DNA of 26,739 nt from Bacteroidales bacterium (GTDB taxonomy: Bacteria; Bacteroidota; Bacteroidia; Bacteroidales; Paludibacteraceae). The stretch covers positions 1-26,739 of the forward strand of contig CAAGHA010000075.1 in the NCBI GenBank assembly GCA_900769555.1. Direction: 5' to 3'. How positions within the stretch are numbered: the stretch's first letter is position 1; every line of letters begins with the position of its first letter. The notes beneath the pieces were generated by a model. That model made no database searches. It worked only from the letters and a program-made list of their open reading frames with translations, and was not told the DNA's origin. Shown here piece after piece: positions 16,216-26,161 of this stretch. The position numbers were made by a program, and so were the translations under genes.

Positions 16216-17613
16216 ATGCAAAACGATACAATCTGTGCTGTTTCCACAGCTGCCGGTATGGGAGCCATAGCGGTGATACGAGTTTCAGGAGAAAGTTCAA
16301 TCGCAATAGCAGATACTCTGTTTTCTTCGGTTTGTAAACAAAAAACGCTACAAACTGCAAAAGGATATTCTGTGCATTATGGTAAAATTATCAATGAAAT
16401 AGGTGAGGTCATAGATGAAGTTTTATTGACAGTTTTTCGGGCACCCAATTCCTTTACAGGAGAAAACTCGGTAGAAATAGCTTGTCACGGGTCGCTCTAT
16501 ATTCAGCAAGAGATTCTGAAATTATTATTGTCGAAAGGTTGCCGTATGGCTACGCACGGCGAATTTACGCAGCGAGCTTTTTCGAACGGAAAAATGGATT
16601 TGAGTCAGGCCGAAGCTATCGCTGATTTGATTGCCTCTCAGAGTCGAGCTTCACATCGTTTGGCGATGAATCAGATGCGAGGCGGATTTTCGTCAGAGAT
16701 TGTTCAATTGCGAGATCGTCTGTTGACATTCACTTCGTTGGTTGAATTGGAGTTAGACTTTAGCGACCATGAAGAGTTGGAGTTTGCAGACCGAACAGAA
16801 TTAATGGATTTGGCGCGAGAGATAGAGACAAAGATTGGCAGATTAAAAAATTCATTTGGAGCTGGAAATGCCATTAAAAACGGTGTTCCTGTTTCGATAG
16901 TAGGAGAGACCAATGCCGGAAAATCGACCCTTTTAAATTATCTTTTGAAGGAGGAGAAAGCCATTGTTTCTGATATACATGGAACGACCCGAGATGTGAT
17001 TGAGGATACGATTCAGTTACGAGGTATTTTGTTCCGTTTTATTGATACCGCAGGGTTGCGAGAGACGAGTGATACGATAGAAAATTTAGGTATCGATAGA
17101 AGTTTTCAGATGATGGAAAAGGCTTCAATAATATTGTGGGTGATAGACTCTACTCAGCCAATAGGAAACATAGACGCATTATTGCCAACGATAGAATCCC
17201 ATTTGAGAGAAAAGCAATTTTTATTGGTGTTCAATAAGGTTGATCAGATCGACGAAATTAAGAAGGAGCAGTTATTAAATTACTTTAGTCAATTTGATTG
17301 TGAAAAGGTTTTCATTTCTGCCAAACATTCACAGAATACAGAACAATTGGAGGATCAGTTGTTCAAGATGGCTCAGTTGCCGGAAGTAGGAGAGAACGAT
17401 GTGATGGTGACCAATATGCGACATTATGAAGTGTTGAAGAATGCTCATGAGTCGATTTTACGAGTGATAGACGGATTAGAACAAGGCATCTCCGGCGACT
17501 TCCTCAGTCAGGACATCCGCGAATGCCTCCACTACTTAGGCGAAATCACCGGCGAAATTACAACCGATGAGGTTTTGGGTAATATATTTAAGAATTTTTG
17601 CATCGGGAAATAA
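16216..17613 (+). CDS. mnmE: MnmE, tRNA U34 modification GTPase
   Basis: MnmE, with MnmG, builds the carboxymethylaminomethyl group on wobble uridine of certain tRNAs. The full 465-residue length is present: N-terminal folate-binding domain with ICAVSTAAGMGAIAVIRVSG (6-25) and FRAPNSFTGENSVEI (74-88), then a helical domain with the GTPase inserted. GTPase motifs are G1 GETNAGKST (230-238), G2 GTTRD (256-260), G3 DTAG (277-280) and G4 NKVD. The invariant C-terminal CIGK (462-465), with the cysteine needed for catalysis, closes the protein. It is a housekeeping gene. Its last codons form the core of an island attachment site, and the reading frame is kept intact across the junction. Confidence 0.97.
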   Translation: MQNDTICAVSTAAGMGAIAVIRVSGESSIAIADTLFSSVCKQKTLQTAKGYSVHYGKIINEIGEVIDEVLLTVFRAPNSFTGENSVEIACHGSLYIQQEILKLLLSKGCRMATHGEFTQRAFSNGKMDLSQAEAIADLIASQSRASHRLAMNQMRGGFSSEIVQLRDRLLTFTSLVELELDFSDHEELEFADRTELMDLAREIETKIGRLKNSFGAGNAIKNGVPVSIVGETNAGKSTLLNYLLKEEKAIVSDIHGTTRDVIEDTIQLRGILFRFIDTAGLRETSDTIENLGIDRSFQMMEKASIILWVIDSTQPIGNIDALLPTIESHLREKQFLLVFNKVDQIDEIKKEQLLNYFSQFDCEKVFISAKHSQNTEQLEDQLFKMAQLPEVGENDVMVTNMRHYEVLKNAHESILRVIDGLEQGISGDFLSQDIRECLHYLGEITGEITTDEVLGNIFKNFCIGK

Positions 17614-17780
17614 GAATTGGTACTTAAAATGGTACTCAATTTAACGGAAACAAATTGAAGTTGTGAATGTTACAAATGCAATTCAGGTTGTTTCCGTTTA
17701 GTATTGTTTCATACAGACATATTTGAAATATAGAAGATTTGGCACATGTTTTGGCACATGTGTGCCAGCGTGTGCCAAAT
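17598..17780. repeat. Left attachment repeat at the 3' end of mnmE
   Basis: The core TTGCATCGGGAAATAA contains the last mnmE codons and stop. From there a block of about 140-180 bases is nearly identical to 26569-26739: GAATTGGTACTTAAAATGG, AACGGAAACAAATTGAA, and a long identical stretch ending in the TTTGGCACATG motifs. Inverted copies AACGGAAACAA (17643-17653) and TTGTTTCCGTT (17688-17698) lie inside it. The core marks attL of an integrated element; the rest is the element's left end. Confidence 0.85.
17738..17780. repeat. TGGCACA/TGTGCCA motif cluster, island left end
   Basis: Two direct copies of TTGGCACATG (17739-17748 and 17751-17760) are followed by two inverted copies, TGTGCCA (17761-17767) and TGTGCCAAA (17771-17779). 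The centre GGCACATGTGTGCC is nearly palindromic. The same motif recurs at 26162-26494 and 26720-26739. Recombinase or accessory-protein binding sites near the element ends are the likely role. Confidence 0.7.
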
Positions 17781-18300
17781 TTCTTTCATAAATCGGTCAA
17801 GTTTACCAATGGTATTTGAATTGATAAGATTCTGAAAACTGCATAGAATCCCATAACACGCATTTTTTTAACAACTCTAGCTTATAGGGATGTTCTACGA
17901 AAAATTTACCACTTCCTATTTCATATTCTTTTTTTTGCTATGCTTTTATGTTGATATTCAGCATAATATGTGTATTATGAGAAAAAATCAGTATTATTCT
18001 AAAACAGGGTAATTCCTACGAGATTAACCACAACTTTGTCTCTGCATTTCTAAGAATATTGTCCAACATTTCATCAGTGGTAAATCTTAACTAATAGCAT
18101 CAAATAAAGATTTATAGAAAGAGTATTCAATAAATAAAGGAAAACCTCTACTAAGTTATTATCCAATATTATATAATGGCAGATTCTAGAGATTTGGATT
18201 CTATGCCTGGTCCTATATGCTAACTCATGTAAGAATATGATATCGGTATTCTTTAAGACCAATATCCTTAAAGATTTTGATATACTATTTGATAACTAAC
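17781..18300. other. Non-coding stretch of the island
   Basis: No convincing gene on either strand. Short minus-strand frames (for example 18074-18262) have low-complexity, unfamiliar translations. No tRNA or clear RNA structure is visible. Confidence 0.5.
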
Positions 18301-18497
18301 TAACGTGAGTTCGATATAAATCTTCGAATACAAAAGTAACTAAAGCTCTCCATCTAAATTTGAGGGAGTCCTCGCATGGGGAGGACGTGTATCTATAAAT
18401 GATTTATTTTCACACACTCCTCCGGCCTAAATGGCCACCTCCACTAACTTAGGGGACGAGTTGTAGTTACTCTGCTCCTTATATCGAACTCACGTTA
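18301..18497. repeat. MITE-like element or structured RNA with 19-bp terminal inverted repeats
   Basis: TAACGTGAGTTCGATATAA at 18301-18319 is perfectly repeated in inverse orientation at 18479-18497. The 159-base interior holds a GTCCTC/GAGGAC hairpin (18368-18386) and a GGCC-TAAAT-GGCC hairpin (18424-18436), and is more GC-rich than its surroundings. No ORF is present. A non-autonomous insertion element is the best guess. No clear target-site duplication is seen. Confidence 0.6.
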
Positions 18498-18552
18498 ACT
18501 ACTTGTTTGGACTAACGCTATTATTTATACGAACGACAAAATTAATAGTGCT

Positions 18553-18598
18553 AAACGGAGAATACAAGACTCTTTTCAGAATCTCGTATTCTCCGTTT
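18553..18598 (-). terminator. Hairpin terminator after the MBL gene
   Basis: A 13-bp perfect stem pairs AAACGGAGAATAC (18553-18565) with GTATTCTCCGTTT (18586-18598), extended by three more pairs after a mismatch. It lies 33 bases past the MBL stop on the minus strand. The T-run is weak (TTAATTTTG further on). Confidence 0.65.
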
Positions 18599-18631
18599 AC
18601 ACAAAATTATGGATGGTGTTCATTAATATCG

Positions 18632-19693
18632 TTATATGAATTCTATTGCTTCCCCTTCGTCTAAATAATGTAAATCTATCATCAATCTTACATCCTCTGA
18701 ATTATCTGTTTTAAACATTCTTCCTAATCGTCCATCGCGATAATTAAAATAAAGTGATACGGGTAATGAGGATGCGGTATTTATAATTCTCGCTATGGTC
18801 ATCTTATTTGGTAAACAATGTTTATTAATTCCATCAGAACTAATAATATATCTGTCGGATTTTATCATCTTAAGTAACTCAGAACTATTATTTCCCGCAC
18901 TCCCATGATGCGAAAGCAAAACAGCATTACAATGCAGTTTATTCGCTTCACTGTATCCAAGTTTATTCAATGAGTGTATTATAACTGATGGCACTGAGTC
19001 GGAAAGCCACAAGACTCTTTTGTCCTCAAACTCAAACAACGCGGCTATGCTGCTGGCGTTCTCAATACTTAAGTCTTCTTGAAAACAATCTGTCTTAAAC
19101 TCATTCAGCAGAGTCGCATAATCATCTTTCACATTACCAGCTTCAATACTAACCTCATCTGTTTCAGACTTACACAGTGGACGATTATTTGAATATTTCC
19201 TCCTAAGCAGGTTTAGTTTGCTCTCATTAGGAGAAAGGATTGTTACTATCATTCCATCGATATTGAAAGACATCCCTTCTAAGACATCTCCCAAATCTGT
19301 TGGACGATGAGAGAGAATATGCTCATAGACTTTATCTCCTGAGACTATCCCACACAACACGCCAGCCTTCTTGTCATCGGTTTCTTCAACATCATACTTT
19401 CTTGGCGCATTATATATCCATCGTATAACAACATTCCCTAAGGCACTATCCTTTTGAATATCGTTGATAAACCAGCTTGCTCCGCCAATGTGGTCATCAT
19501 GAATATGAGATAAGAACAGGGCATCTATCTGTTCAGAAGCCCCGACTATATTGGAAATGACACCTTTCAAAACTTTGGTATAGGTCTCGGTGTGTCCCAT
19601 ATCAAGGAATATGTTACGACGCTTACCACTTTCACCTTCATACTGTAGATGAAACGCATCTCCACACTTTGCCCTGTAGCTTAACAGTCTCAT
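18632..19693 (-). CDS. ComEC-like metallo-beta-lactamase-fold hydrolase (Avs1-type partner)
   Basis: An MBL-fold protein of 353 residues. The metal motif HxHxDH appears as SHIHDDHIGG at 62-71, and a later SHHGSAGN matches the ComEC/Rec2 branch of the fold, whose members act on nucleic acid or phosphodiesters. The start at 19693 (MRLLSYRAK) is preferred: it lies one base after the stop of the upstream STAND gene, so the two are coupled, and the longer reading from 19798 would only overlap that gene. An MBL protein paired with a protease-STAND protein is the composition of AVAST type 1 defence. In that setting the MBL is a candidate effector activated by the protease. The effector assignment is inference. 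Confidence 0.85.
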   Translation of the reverse strand: MRLLSYRAKCGDAFHLQYEGESGKRRNIFLDMGHTETYTKVLKGVISNIVGASEQIDALFLSHIHDDHIGGASWFINDIQKDSALGNVVIRWIYNAPRKYDVEETDDKKAGVLCGIVSGDKVYEHILSHRPTDLGDVLEGMSFNIDGMIVTILSPNESKLNLLRRKYSNNRPLCKSETDEVSIEAGNVKDDYATLLNEFKTDCFQEDLSIENASSIAALFEFEDKRVLWLSDSVPSVIIHSLNKLGYSEANKLHCNAVLLSHHGSAGNNSSELLKMIKSDRYIISSDGINKHCLPNKMTIARIINTASSLPVSLYFNYRDGRLGRMFKTDNSEDVRLMIDLHYLDEGEAIEFI

Positions 19694-19694
19694 A

Positions 19695-22600
19695 TCACAC
19701 TTTCTTATATGTTTTAAGGACACCTTCTGGGACATTATTTTCATCCAAATAATATACGCCACACGGTGCATATACACACTGACATCCCATTCCTCCACTT
19801 ATATAAACCCGCTTTTCACCTCGCACAATCCACAGAATGACCAGCCCACTTTGCTCCAAGAACCTTAAAAGTGGCTCTTTCTTAACCAGAATCTGGTCAT
19901 ACCCATATGAAAACGCCACAAGGTTGCCATCTTTATCCAGATATTGACCGTCATGTGAATCATACTCCATTCCTATGCCCTCAAATATAAGCCTGCACGG
20001 AATGCTATAATTTCTGATAGTTCCAGAACAATCACCTTCTATATAACCGCAAGCTTTCTCACAAGAATAAATATAAGATACATCAAGCCCTTCTATTGAG
20101 TTTGACCAACCCTGCCGATCTCTGTAAACGTCCTTATATGCTGGAGACCAATATTTTTCCCTGTTCACCAGATACTGCCAGTCATCGGTAGGTATTTCAA
20201 TACCATCCCATAAAATTCTGTCATCCAAAGACTGTATAACCCTTTCTTTGTCTTGTTGCTTTACGAGAATGGCATCTGCGGCCAAAAACACATCATGCTT
20301 TAAGAGATTATGATCATATTTTTCCTTACCAATGTCTTTGGGTTCATCCCAACTTCTGGAATTATTCAGTGTCAACCATTCTATTCCGGCATCATCCAAC
20401 TTTTGGATTAAGGAAACAGGATCTGGCAAATCTCTAACCATGGATGCCCAAGATTCGTTTGTACCAGAATACTTCCAGTTATCAAACTCTTCGTCCTTAT
20501 ACCATTCCTGTTCTTCTGCCTCCCTGCTATCATCTGGATCATCACTATCAACGTTATTAACCCTTGCAATCATTGAAGGATTGATATTTCTCAGAAAAGA
20601 CTGCCAAGTTCCATGAAACAGTTCATATCCCCCAGCGCCCTCGTTTGCATCATCATCCATATATTTGTAATTGTCAGCCAAAATTCCCATAATCTCATGG
20701 AAGGCTATCCACTGATATTTCTTTCCTATACGGTCTATCCTATTATCCGAATTCCAGAATGTCCAGTCTTTAGCAAAACGATCGTAATTGCCATGCAAAT
20801 TCGCATCAAAGCCTAAATCGTATGCTCTCTTGACTAACCAGTTCTTCACTCCGTCAGTTGGAAAGCGCACATGATAATGGTTCTGTAAAGGCAATTCCTT
20901 CATCTTGAAAGGAATCATGATGTCATACAAAGCCCTTTTCTGTTCTTCCGATATTAACTGTTCAATCCCATTACAAATGGTTTCAAATATCTTATCGTTT
21001 TCGCTAATATCCCTCGACCCTTTTTGCCTATTTAAGGCTAAAACAGCTTTCCCTTCACATACGTAGCTGGCCAACTCCTTCATAGATCCCTTAAACATAC
21101 GTAACGCTTTATCAAATTCTTTTTCTTCTGCAATGGAGATTGGATAGAAATCTTCTATTTTTGGCCCTGCCAGCTTATTCCAAAAATCCGCCAGCCCTCC
21201 TTTTACTGATTCCCAAATCTGGTTTTGCTCCGGACCTTTTCTTTCCTTGAAGTCTGGTTCATTATAATCAACGTGGAGGTATTTAACCTCATCATCGGTT
21301 GGCCATATGGGGAGTTTGCTCGTATAAGGAGGACGAACCTTTTTCATATCAACAGCTGTCAATCCCACTTTGTATTTGGCATATTCCACGATATTTCTTG
21401 CATGGTCTCGCAGCAAAACATCTTTTGGAGGGTTATTATGCTTGAATATGGTCTCATAAACATATTTTGCAAGTTTCGTCAGCCCATTGCGTGACGAAGT
21501 CCGCAATGCGACACCATAAGCCACGGCAAACAACCGCTCATAGACATACATATCATCCACGTCCTCAAACAGGCGTAGCGTACCAATCAACACATCCACC
21601 TGTTCAGAAAGAAGGTTAACAAGAGCTTTTGTAGCCTCATCCCTATGTTTGATATATGTTGATGACAACAACCAACAAAGCATAATGGCTGCTAATCTGG
21701 CCGATTCGGGATCAGCCTTTTCAGACACTCCGTCAGACCATGCCCAGTCTATCAATCGCCGCAGAGGATTGGCACATCTGTCATCATCATATCCCGCACA
21801 ACTGTTGAAAAAGAATTGAAACGTCCCATCCCGTTGCGACATAGTCCCACGCATCATTATGGCATGGAAATAATCAGCATTAAAAGGATGGTTGGGAATC
21901 GCAGATAGCTCAACCAACTTATACCACCATACTTCAGTATTAACTCGGTTGTTTTTAGAGTTCAGGAACTTCCTAATAGAGTCCTTATTGATGGATTCGA
22001 TAGACCGCCAGTTTAAACTGTTAATCAGCGCTTCCGACAGAAATTCAAGACACAGATCATAGTTTCTTCTAAATTTGTCTTTTGGAATGAATTTACTTAG
22101 GTCTGTTATTTCGTGGCTAAACATCTCTGGAATAAGGACAGCAAAAGCTTCAAGAACTCCCTTGTACATCCAATGAGACTCTATAACAATTTCCTTAAGA
22201 GATTTATCGCCTTTTAGATTTCCCACAAACGATTCCCAGTCTGGGTACTTCTTTACGATTTCCCGAGCAATGATAAAGTCACTGATCCTCTGATAAGAGA
22301 AAACCACACAGTCCTCTTTTTCGTCACTATATTGTGATTTCGTTTTGAGCAAGACGTTGTTATCTATGAGGTCTGCCAGTAAATAGAGACAGCCTGGGAA
22401 ATGTTGCTGAATTATCTTATCAGCGTCCTGCATCTTCAGGAGATTGTATTCGGCCTCAAATATGGGGAATGCAAGTAGCTTAACCGCCGCACTTACGACA
22501 TCTCTGTATTTATATTCAATTCTTTTTTCTGCAAACTTCTTATCAAGATTATTGAAATACTTATTAAACAGCACAGAAACGCCATTGAATCCTTTAGGAA

Positions 22601-24389
22601 AAACTTTCTCTCTAGAAGCTTCAAGAGTATCGCAAACTATCTTAAGGAATAAAGGGTTACAAAACTCTGGTGTTAAAATGGGGACATTGGGTAAGTTCAA
22701 CTCATATGCTTGGCAGAACTGTCTTACTGCCTCATATTCTAAGCCTTTAAATCCTTTATGCTCAATGATTGTAGCGTCTGAATCAGTTTCTACGCTATCA
22801 GGAATAACATCATCAAAATATGTATCACGTACTGAAATCACTAAACCTATCGCAGGATAGTCTTTAAGGGACTTGATAAGTCCAGAGAGTCTATCTTTCC
22901 ATAATATAGCCTGAGGCCCTTCATTCAGTGCATCAATCATCAAAAGTGCTCTAGAGCCGACTTGGGTTCCTATCTGATTAAAGCTAGATAGGAATTCCTG
23001 AAATGTCCCTGAAAAGCCAATTTTAGATATTATTGCATGCTCATATGTACCTTCCGAAAAATCTGTTCCCAAAAACAGCAATGTTGGTAATCCTTCATCA
23101 ATTCTCTTGCTGGCAACATCTCCCATTAAATGTGATTTGCCGCATCCAGCTTCGCCTTTGATAATCAAAAATGGATTATTCGCAAGGTTAATCTTCAAAT
23201 CTTCATAGACTGATATAAAAGAGTATAAATCACGGGATATTTCCGAAAGTCGTGATTCATTAGCTTCAAGTTCCATCCTATTGTGTTCATCATTCTCTGT
23301 TGTTGAGTAATCAGAATATAGGTGATGGCGGACGTCCTCCAATTCATTCTGGAAGTCATTTATCCTTTTCATCAAATCAGCAAACTCAATGTCTGCTTCT
23401 ACGCTAGAATCCAACTCTTTCAAGGTTAAAGTAAAATCATTCCGAATCGCTTTCAGATGAGCCTCTAAACCACCAATTCTACTTGATTCTTTTCTGATTT
23501 TATAGTTTTTTTCGGTTAACCATGAATCTATACTCTTATTAAGTCGTTCATAATAGACTGTAGTCTTGGCCACACAATCAAAATACTTAGCAGTTCCTGT
23601 CTTAACATTAACTTTCTTACAGTATCTAGGTCCTAAGTTTGCAACAGAGTCGTCAACGTTGTTTTTAAATGTTTTATGTCCTAAACCATGGTGTCCGAGG
23701 AATGCTAATGGAATTTTCCTCTTAAACTCTTTTACCAACAGTTCATTGAATGAAGTTAACCGCTGGCTATATATCACCTTACCCCTCTCTTCATCCGTAA
23801 ACCGTGTGAATATACCATTGATATACAATTCCTCACACGCTTCTAGAAATATGCCCGCACCCGACATTCCAATAATGGAATCTTCAGTGTAATCATTATC
23901 TGTAGAGAGTTGGAATGCATTCTCGGATGGTATTTCTTGAAGATAACTCATCTTGAGCGTGGCTAAGAATGATTCTCCCTTATCACTTGTCTGGTCAAGT
24001 GTTGCCATAGGAAAACCCTTAGTCACGGCTTCATCAATCCTCACATTCTTATCAACTACAAACACAGATGGAAGATCAGATACAATCGATGTTAGTTCGC
24101 GCAAATTGAATATGATTATACCTGCATCATCTACAGGATGAAGCAGAATTTTTTGCTTAACAGGCGTAACGTATTCGTATACTCCACTACACGGATTGTA
24201 AATGCGTATAGATACTTTTTCTTTTGCAGTCAACCTAGAGATGCAATGCCTAGCTGTCAATAAATATACTAACCCTAATAACTTGCTATTAGTATAAAGA
24301 ACACCAGACCCCAATTTCTCCTTGGTGCAATCATCTTTATGTATTTCAACCGTTAACCTCGTTATGATGTCAAGACATTTTTCTGTCAT
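19695..24389 (-). CDS. Trypsin-like protease-STAND NTPase, Avs1-like antiviral sensor
   Basis: A 1564-residue multidomain protein. Residues 1-200 are a trypsin-like serine protease with a likely triad of H48 (LLTARHCI), D87 or D88 (HPVDDAGIII) and S176 (GMSGAG). Residues about 250-400 hold the NLGPRYCKKVNVKTG segment and helices typical of Avs proteins. The STAND NTPase follows, with Walker A GEAGCGKSH at 412-420, Walker B ALLMIDALNEG at 481-491 and a conserved SVRDTYF. The remaining 900 or so residues are a helical sensor region. STAND sensors of this class bind a viral protein, oligomerise and switch on the N-terminal effector. Protease and NTPase motifs are all intact. It is followed at one base by the MBL gene. 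Assignment to Avs1 is by architecture; the sensed viral protein cannot be read from sequence. Confidence 0.85.
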   Translation of the reverse strand: MTEKCLDIITRLTVEIHKDDCTKEKLGSGVLYTNSKLLGLVYLLTARHCISRLTAKEKVSIRIYNPCSGVYEYVTPVKQKILLHPVDDAGIIIFNLRELTSIVSDLPSVFVVDKNVRIDEAVTKGFPMATLDQTSDKGESFLATLKMSYLQEIPSENAFQLSTDNDYTEDSIIGMSGAGIFLEACEELYINGIFTRFTDEERGKVIYSQRLTSFNELLVKEFKRKIPLAFLGHHGLGHKTFKNNVDDSVANLGPRYCKKVNVKTGTAKYFDCVAKTTVYYERLNKSIDSWLTEKNYKIRKESSRIGGLEAHLKAIRNDFTLTLKELDSSVEADIEFADLMKRINDFQNELEDVRHHLYSDYSTTENDEHNRMELEANESRLSEISRDLYSFISVYEDLKINLANNPFLIIKGEAGCGKSHLMGDVASKRIDEGLPTLLFLGTDFSEGTYEHAIISKIGFSGTFQEFLSSFNQIGTQVGSRALLMIDALNEGPQAILWKDRLSGLIKSLKDYPAIGLVISVRDTYFDDVIPDSVETDSDATIIEHKGFKGLEYEAVRQFCQAYELNLPNVPILTPEFCNPLFLKIVCDTLEASREKVFPKGFNGVSVLFNKYFNNLDKKFAEKRIEYKYRDVVSAAVKLLAFPIFEAEYNLLKMQDADKIIQQHFPGCLYLLADLIDNNVLLKTKSQYSDEKEDCVVFSYQRISDFIIAREIVKKYPDWESFVGNLKGDKSLKEIVIESHWMYKGVLEAFAVLIPEMFSHEITDLSKFIPKDKFRRNYDLCLEFLSEALINSLNWRSIESINKDSIRKFLNSKNNRVNTEVWWYKLVELSAIPNHPFNADYFHAIMMRGTMSQRDGTFQFFFNSCAGYDDDRCANPLRRLIDWAWSDGVSEKADPESARLAAIMLCWLLSSTYIKHRDEATKALVNLLSEQVDVLIGTLRLFEDVDDMYVYERLFAVAYGVALRTSSRNGLTKLAKYVYETIFKHNNPPKDVLLRDHARNIVEYAKYKVGLTAVDMKKVRPPYTSKLPIWPTDDEVKYLHVDYNEPDFKERKGPEQNQIWESVKGGLADFWNKLAGPKIEDFYPISIAEEKEFDKALRMFKGSMKELASYVCEGKAVLALNRQKGSRDISENDKIFETICNGIEQLISEEQKRALYDIMIPFKMKELPLQNHYHVRFPTDGVKNWLVKRAYDLGFDANLHGNYDRFAKDWTFWNSDNRIDRIGKKYQWIAFHEIMGILADNYKYMDDDANEGAGGYELFHGTWQSFLRNINPSMIARVNNVDSDDPDDSREAEEQEWYKDEEFDNWKYSGTNESWASMVRDLPDPVSLIQKLDDAGIEWLTLNNSRSWDEPKDIGKEKYDHNLLKHDVFLAADAILVKQQDKERVIQSLDDRILWDGIEIPTDDWQYLVNREKYWSPAYKDVYRDRQGWSNSIEGLDVSYIYSCEKACGYIEGDCSGTIRNYSIPCRLIFEGIGMEYDSHDGQYLDKDGNLVAFSYGYDQILVKKEPLLRFLEQSGLVILWIVRGEKRVYISGGMGCQCVYAPCGVYYLDENNVPEGVLKTYKKV

Positions 24390-24474
24390 ATTTATCTAAG
24401 AAATCATTCACCAAATTATAATGAAAGTACTATGCAATAATTCAATACTAGTAAAAATAAAACATCCATACACT

Positions 24475-25719
24475 CTAAAATTCAGAAATGGGTACTACAT
24501 CTATCTTATAACCATCTTTCTCAATCGTACGCTTATCATTATTAGTGACGATTACAAGGTTGTCGCATTTTAATTCTCCAGCACATTCAACTATACTATC
24601 CACTTCACGTTTCTCTGTTTTTGGATTGCTCATATCATAACAAACTTGTACTAGGCATTCTATTTGTGTACCTTTGCGAAGAACAAAATCTACCTCCTTA
24701 TCATTTCGAGAACGGTAATAGAACATAGTCTTCTCTACATCATACCCACGACGCACCAATTCTATGAAAACTTGATTTTCAAGCAAACGCCCTAAATTAT
24801 CACTCAAAGAAAATGCCTTAGATGCAACAAATCCATTGTCAACTACATACACTTTTCTAGGTGCTTTCTTCATCAACTTGAGTTTATTGTTGTAGCGTGA
24901 TAAATAGTAGAAAAGGTATGGCTCATGCAAGTAATCCATATACTTCTTGGTCGTATTGACACTGGAGAACCCAAGTTCCGTAGTCAAATCATTTGCACTA
25001 ACCGGATTGCAGAAGTTAGACACAAGATATATGGCTAAATTATTCAAATCAGTCACATTGCGAACATTATGACGTTTGGCCACATCTTTCCATATAATAG
25101 AATCAAACAAGGTGTCAAGATAACTACGAGTCAATTGACGTGAAGCTACTACTTCAGGGTAACCTCCATTCCTAAGATAATCATCTGTCAATACATATGA
25201 ATTCGTTATATCTTCCGGCTTAAGCATGTGAAGATCCAGTTTGTTCCAGTCGAAAAACTCCTCAAGACTAAATGGTAACATTTCTACTTGAAGATATTTT
25301 CCTGTCAAGACTGTAGCCATTTCACTGCTTAGCATTCTGGCATTACTACCTGTTATTACAAGATTCTTTCCCAATCTATAGAGTTCACTGACCCACAAGT
25401 CCCAACCATCCAGGTTCTGTACTTCATCTAACAAGATATATTCATAACCAGGATAGACATCATCCAACATTCGCATAACAAGATTTGCATCCCATGCTTC
25501 CAACAACGAGTAATTATCGAAATTCAAATAGGCAAAATTCTTGTCTCTAAGCATCAATAATGCTTGAGTAGATTTACCAACTCGTCTAGGACCTGTTATT
25601 AGCTTTATCAGACTACTGTTCAACAACAAGTCTGTATCTTGGTTGCTTCTACGTATTAAATAAGGGCGTGACATCAGTTCATCACGTTCTTTACGCTGAT
25701 TTAGAATGATTGTTTTCAT
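24475..25719 (-). CDS. AAA_14 / DUF4143 ATPase
   Basis: A 414-residue ATPase of the same broad family as 5971-7314 but a different branch. Walker A is GPRRVGKST at 43-51, Walker B YILLDEVQN at 94-102, with a sensor ITGSNARML. The C-terminal DUF4143 nuclease-like core has RNDKEVDFVLRKG and then IECLVQVCYD, which lacks the lysine of an ExK active site, so nuclease activity is unlikely. It lies 85 bases upstream of the STAND gene in the same direction and could share a transcript. A link to defence is not shown; it may be independent cargo. Confidence 0.87.
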   Translation of the reverse strand: MKTIILNQRKERDELMSRPYLIRRSNQDTDLLLNSSLIKLITGPRRVGKSTQALLMLRDKNFAYLNFDNYSLLEAWDANLVMRMLDDVYPGYEYILLDEVQNLDGWDLWVSELYRLGKNLVITGSNARMLSSEMATVLTGKYLQVEMLPFSLEEFFDWNKLDLHMLKPEDITNSYVLTDDYLRNGGYPEVVASRQLTRSYLDTLFDSIIWKDVAKRHNVRNVTDLNNLAIYLVSNFCNPVSANDLTTELGFSSVNTTKKYMDYLHEPYLFYYLSRYNNKLKLMKKAPRKVYVVDNGFVASKAFSLSDNLGRLLENQVFIELVRRGYDVEKTMFYYRSRNDKEVDFVLRKGTQIECLVQVCYDMSNPKTEKREVDSIVECAGELKCDNLVIVTNNDKRTIEKDGYKIDVVPISEF

Positions 25720-25766
25720 CTTATATCTTGTTATTCATGTGCAATATTACTAGTTTTTCTTCAATT

Positions 25767-25826
25767 TACAAAGTCTATTGCATAAAAAATGCACTATTTT
25801 ATGCAGTACAAAGTAATTATTGCACA
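25767..25826 (-). promoter_or_regulatory. Putative operator upstream of the island ATPase
   Basis: Read on the minus strand, TGCAATA-TA/GA-CTTTGTA occurs twice (within 25807-25826 and 25767-25784), 40 bp apart. An inverted repeat GCATAAAA (25780-25787) and TTTTATGC (25797-25804) lies between them. This sits 48-107 bases before the ATG. A site for a repressor is likely; the other DUF4143 gene also has repeats at its promoter. Confidence 0.5.
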
Positions 25827-26161
25827 AAAACAAACTCTATGATATGAGAATTTACCTATTTTAGAATAACAAAACACCAAAAGCTACCCCCAAACAAATC
25901 TATATGAATTTAACATCAATAAAAATTAATTCGGGTAAAAAGAAAACAAGTGTACCAGTCCAGTCTTTTTGTTATATATCCAAACTACACTAAACTGATG
26001 AAATTGTACTTCAATGGTTAGATTCAATAGAAATTTTGAAAAAAAATATAGCTTCATCTTTAATTAGAAAATAGCATTTACGGAAACATACAAAACCACA
26101 CAAAATGAAGAAAACATGTTTACCAAAAAATCAAAATTCAAGTTGTTTCAGATTGTTTTCG
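25827..26161. other. AT-rich non-coding stretch
   Basis: No gene, RNA or strong hairpin is seen. Short ORFs here have low-complexity translations. Confidence 0.45.

Noticed and set aside
18074..18262. Minus-strand 62-residue ORF with an HELA-like segment
   Set aside because: It lacks the rest of a zinc peptidase domain and the surrounding frames are full of stops. It is most likely chance.
19694..19798. Longer N terminus of the MBL protein starting at 19798
   Set aside because: The extra 35 residues overlap the end of the STAND gene and do not resemble an MBL fold. ATG at 19693, one base after the STAND stop, is the better start.
22444..22860. 138-residue ORF antisense to the STAND gene
   Set aside because: It is a shadow of a long, well-supported coding region on the other strand with intact motifs.
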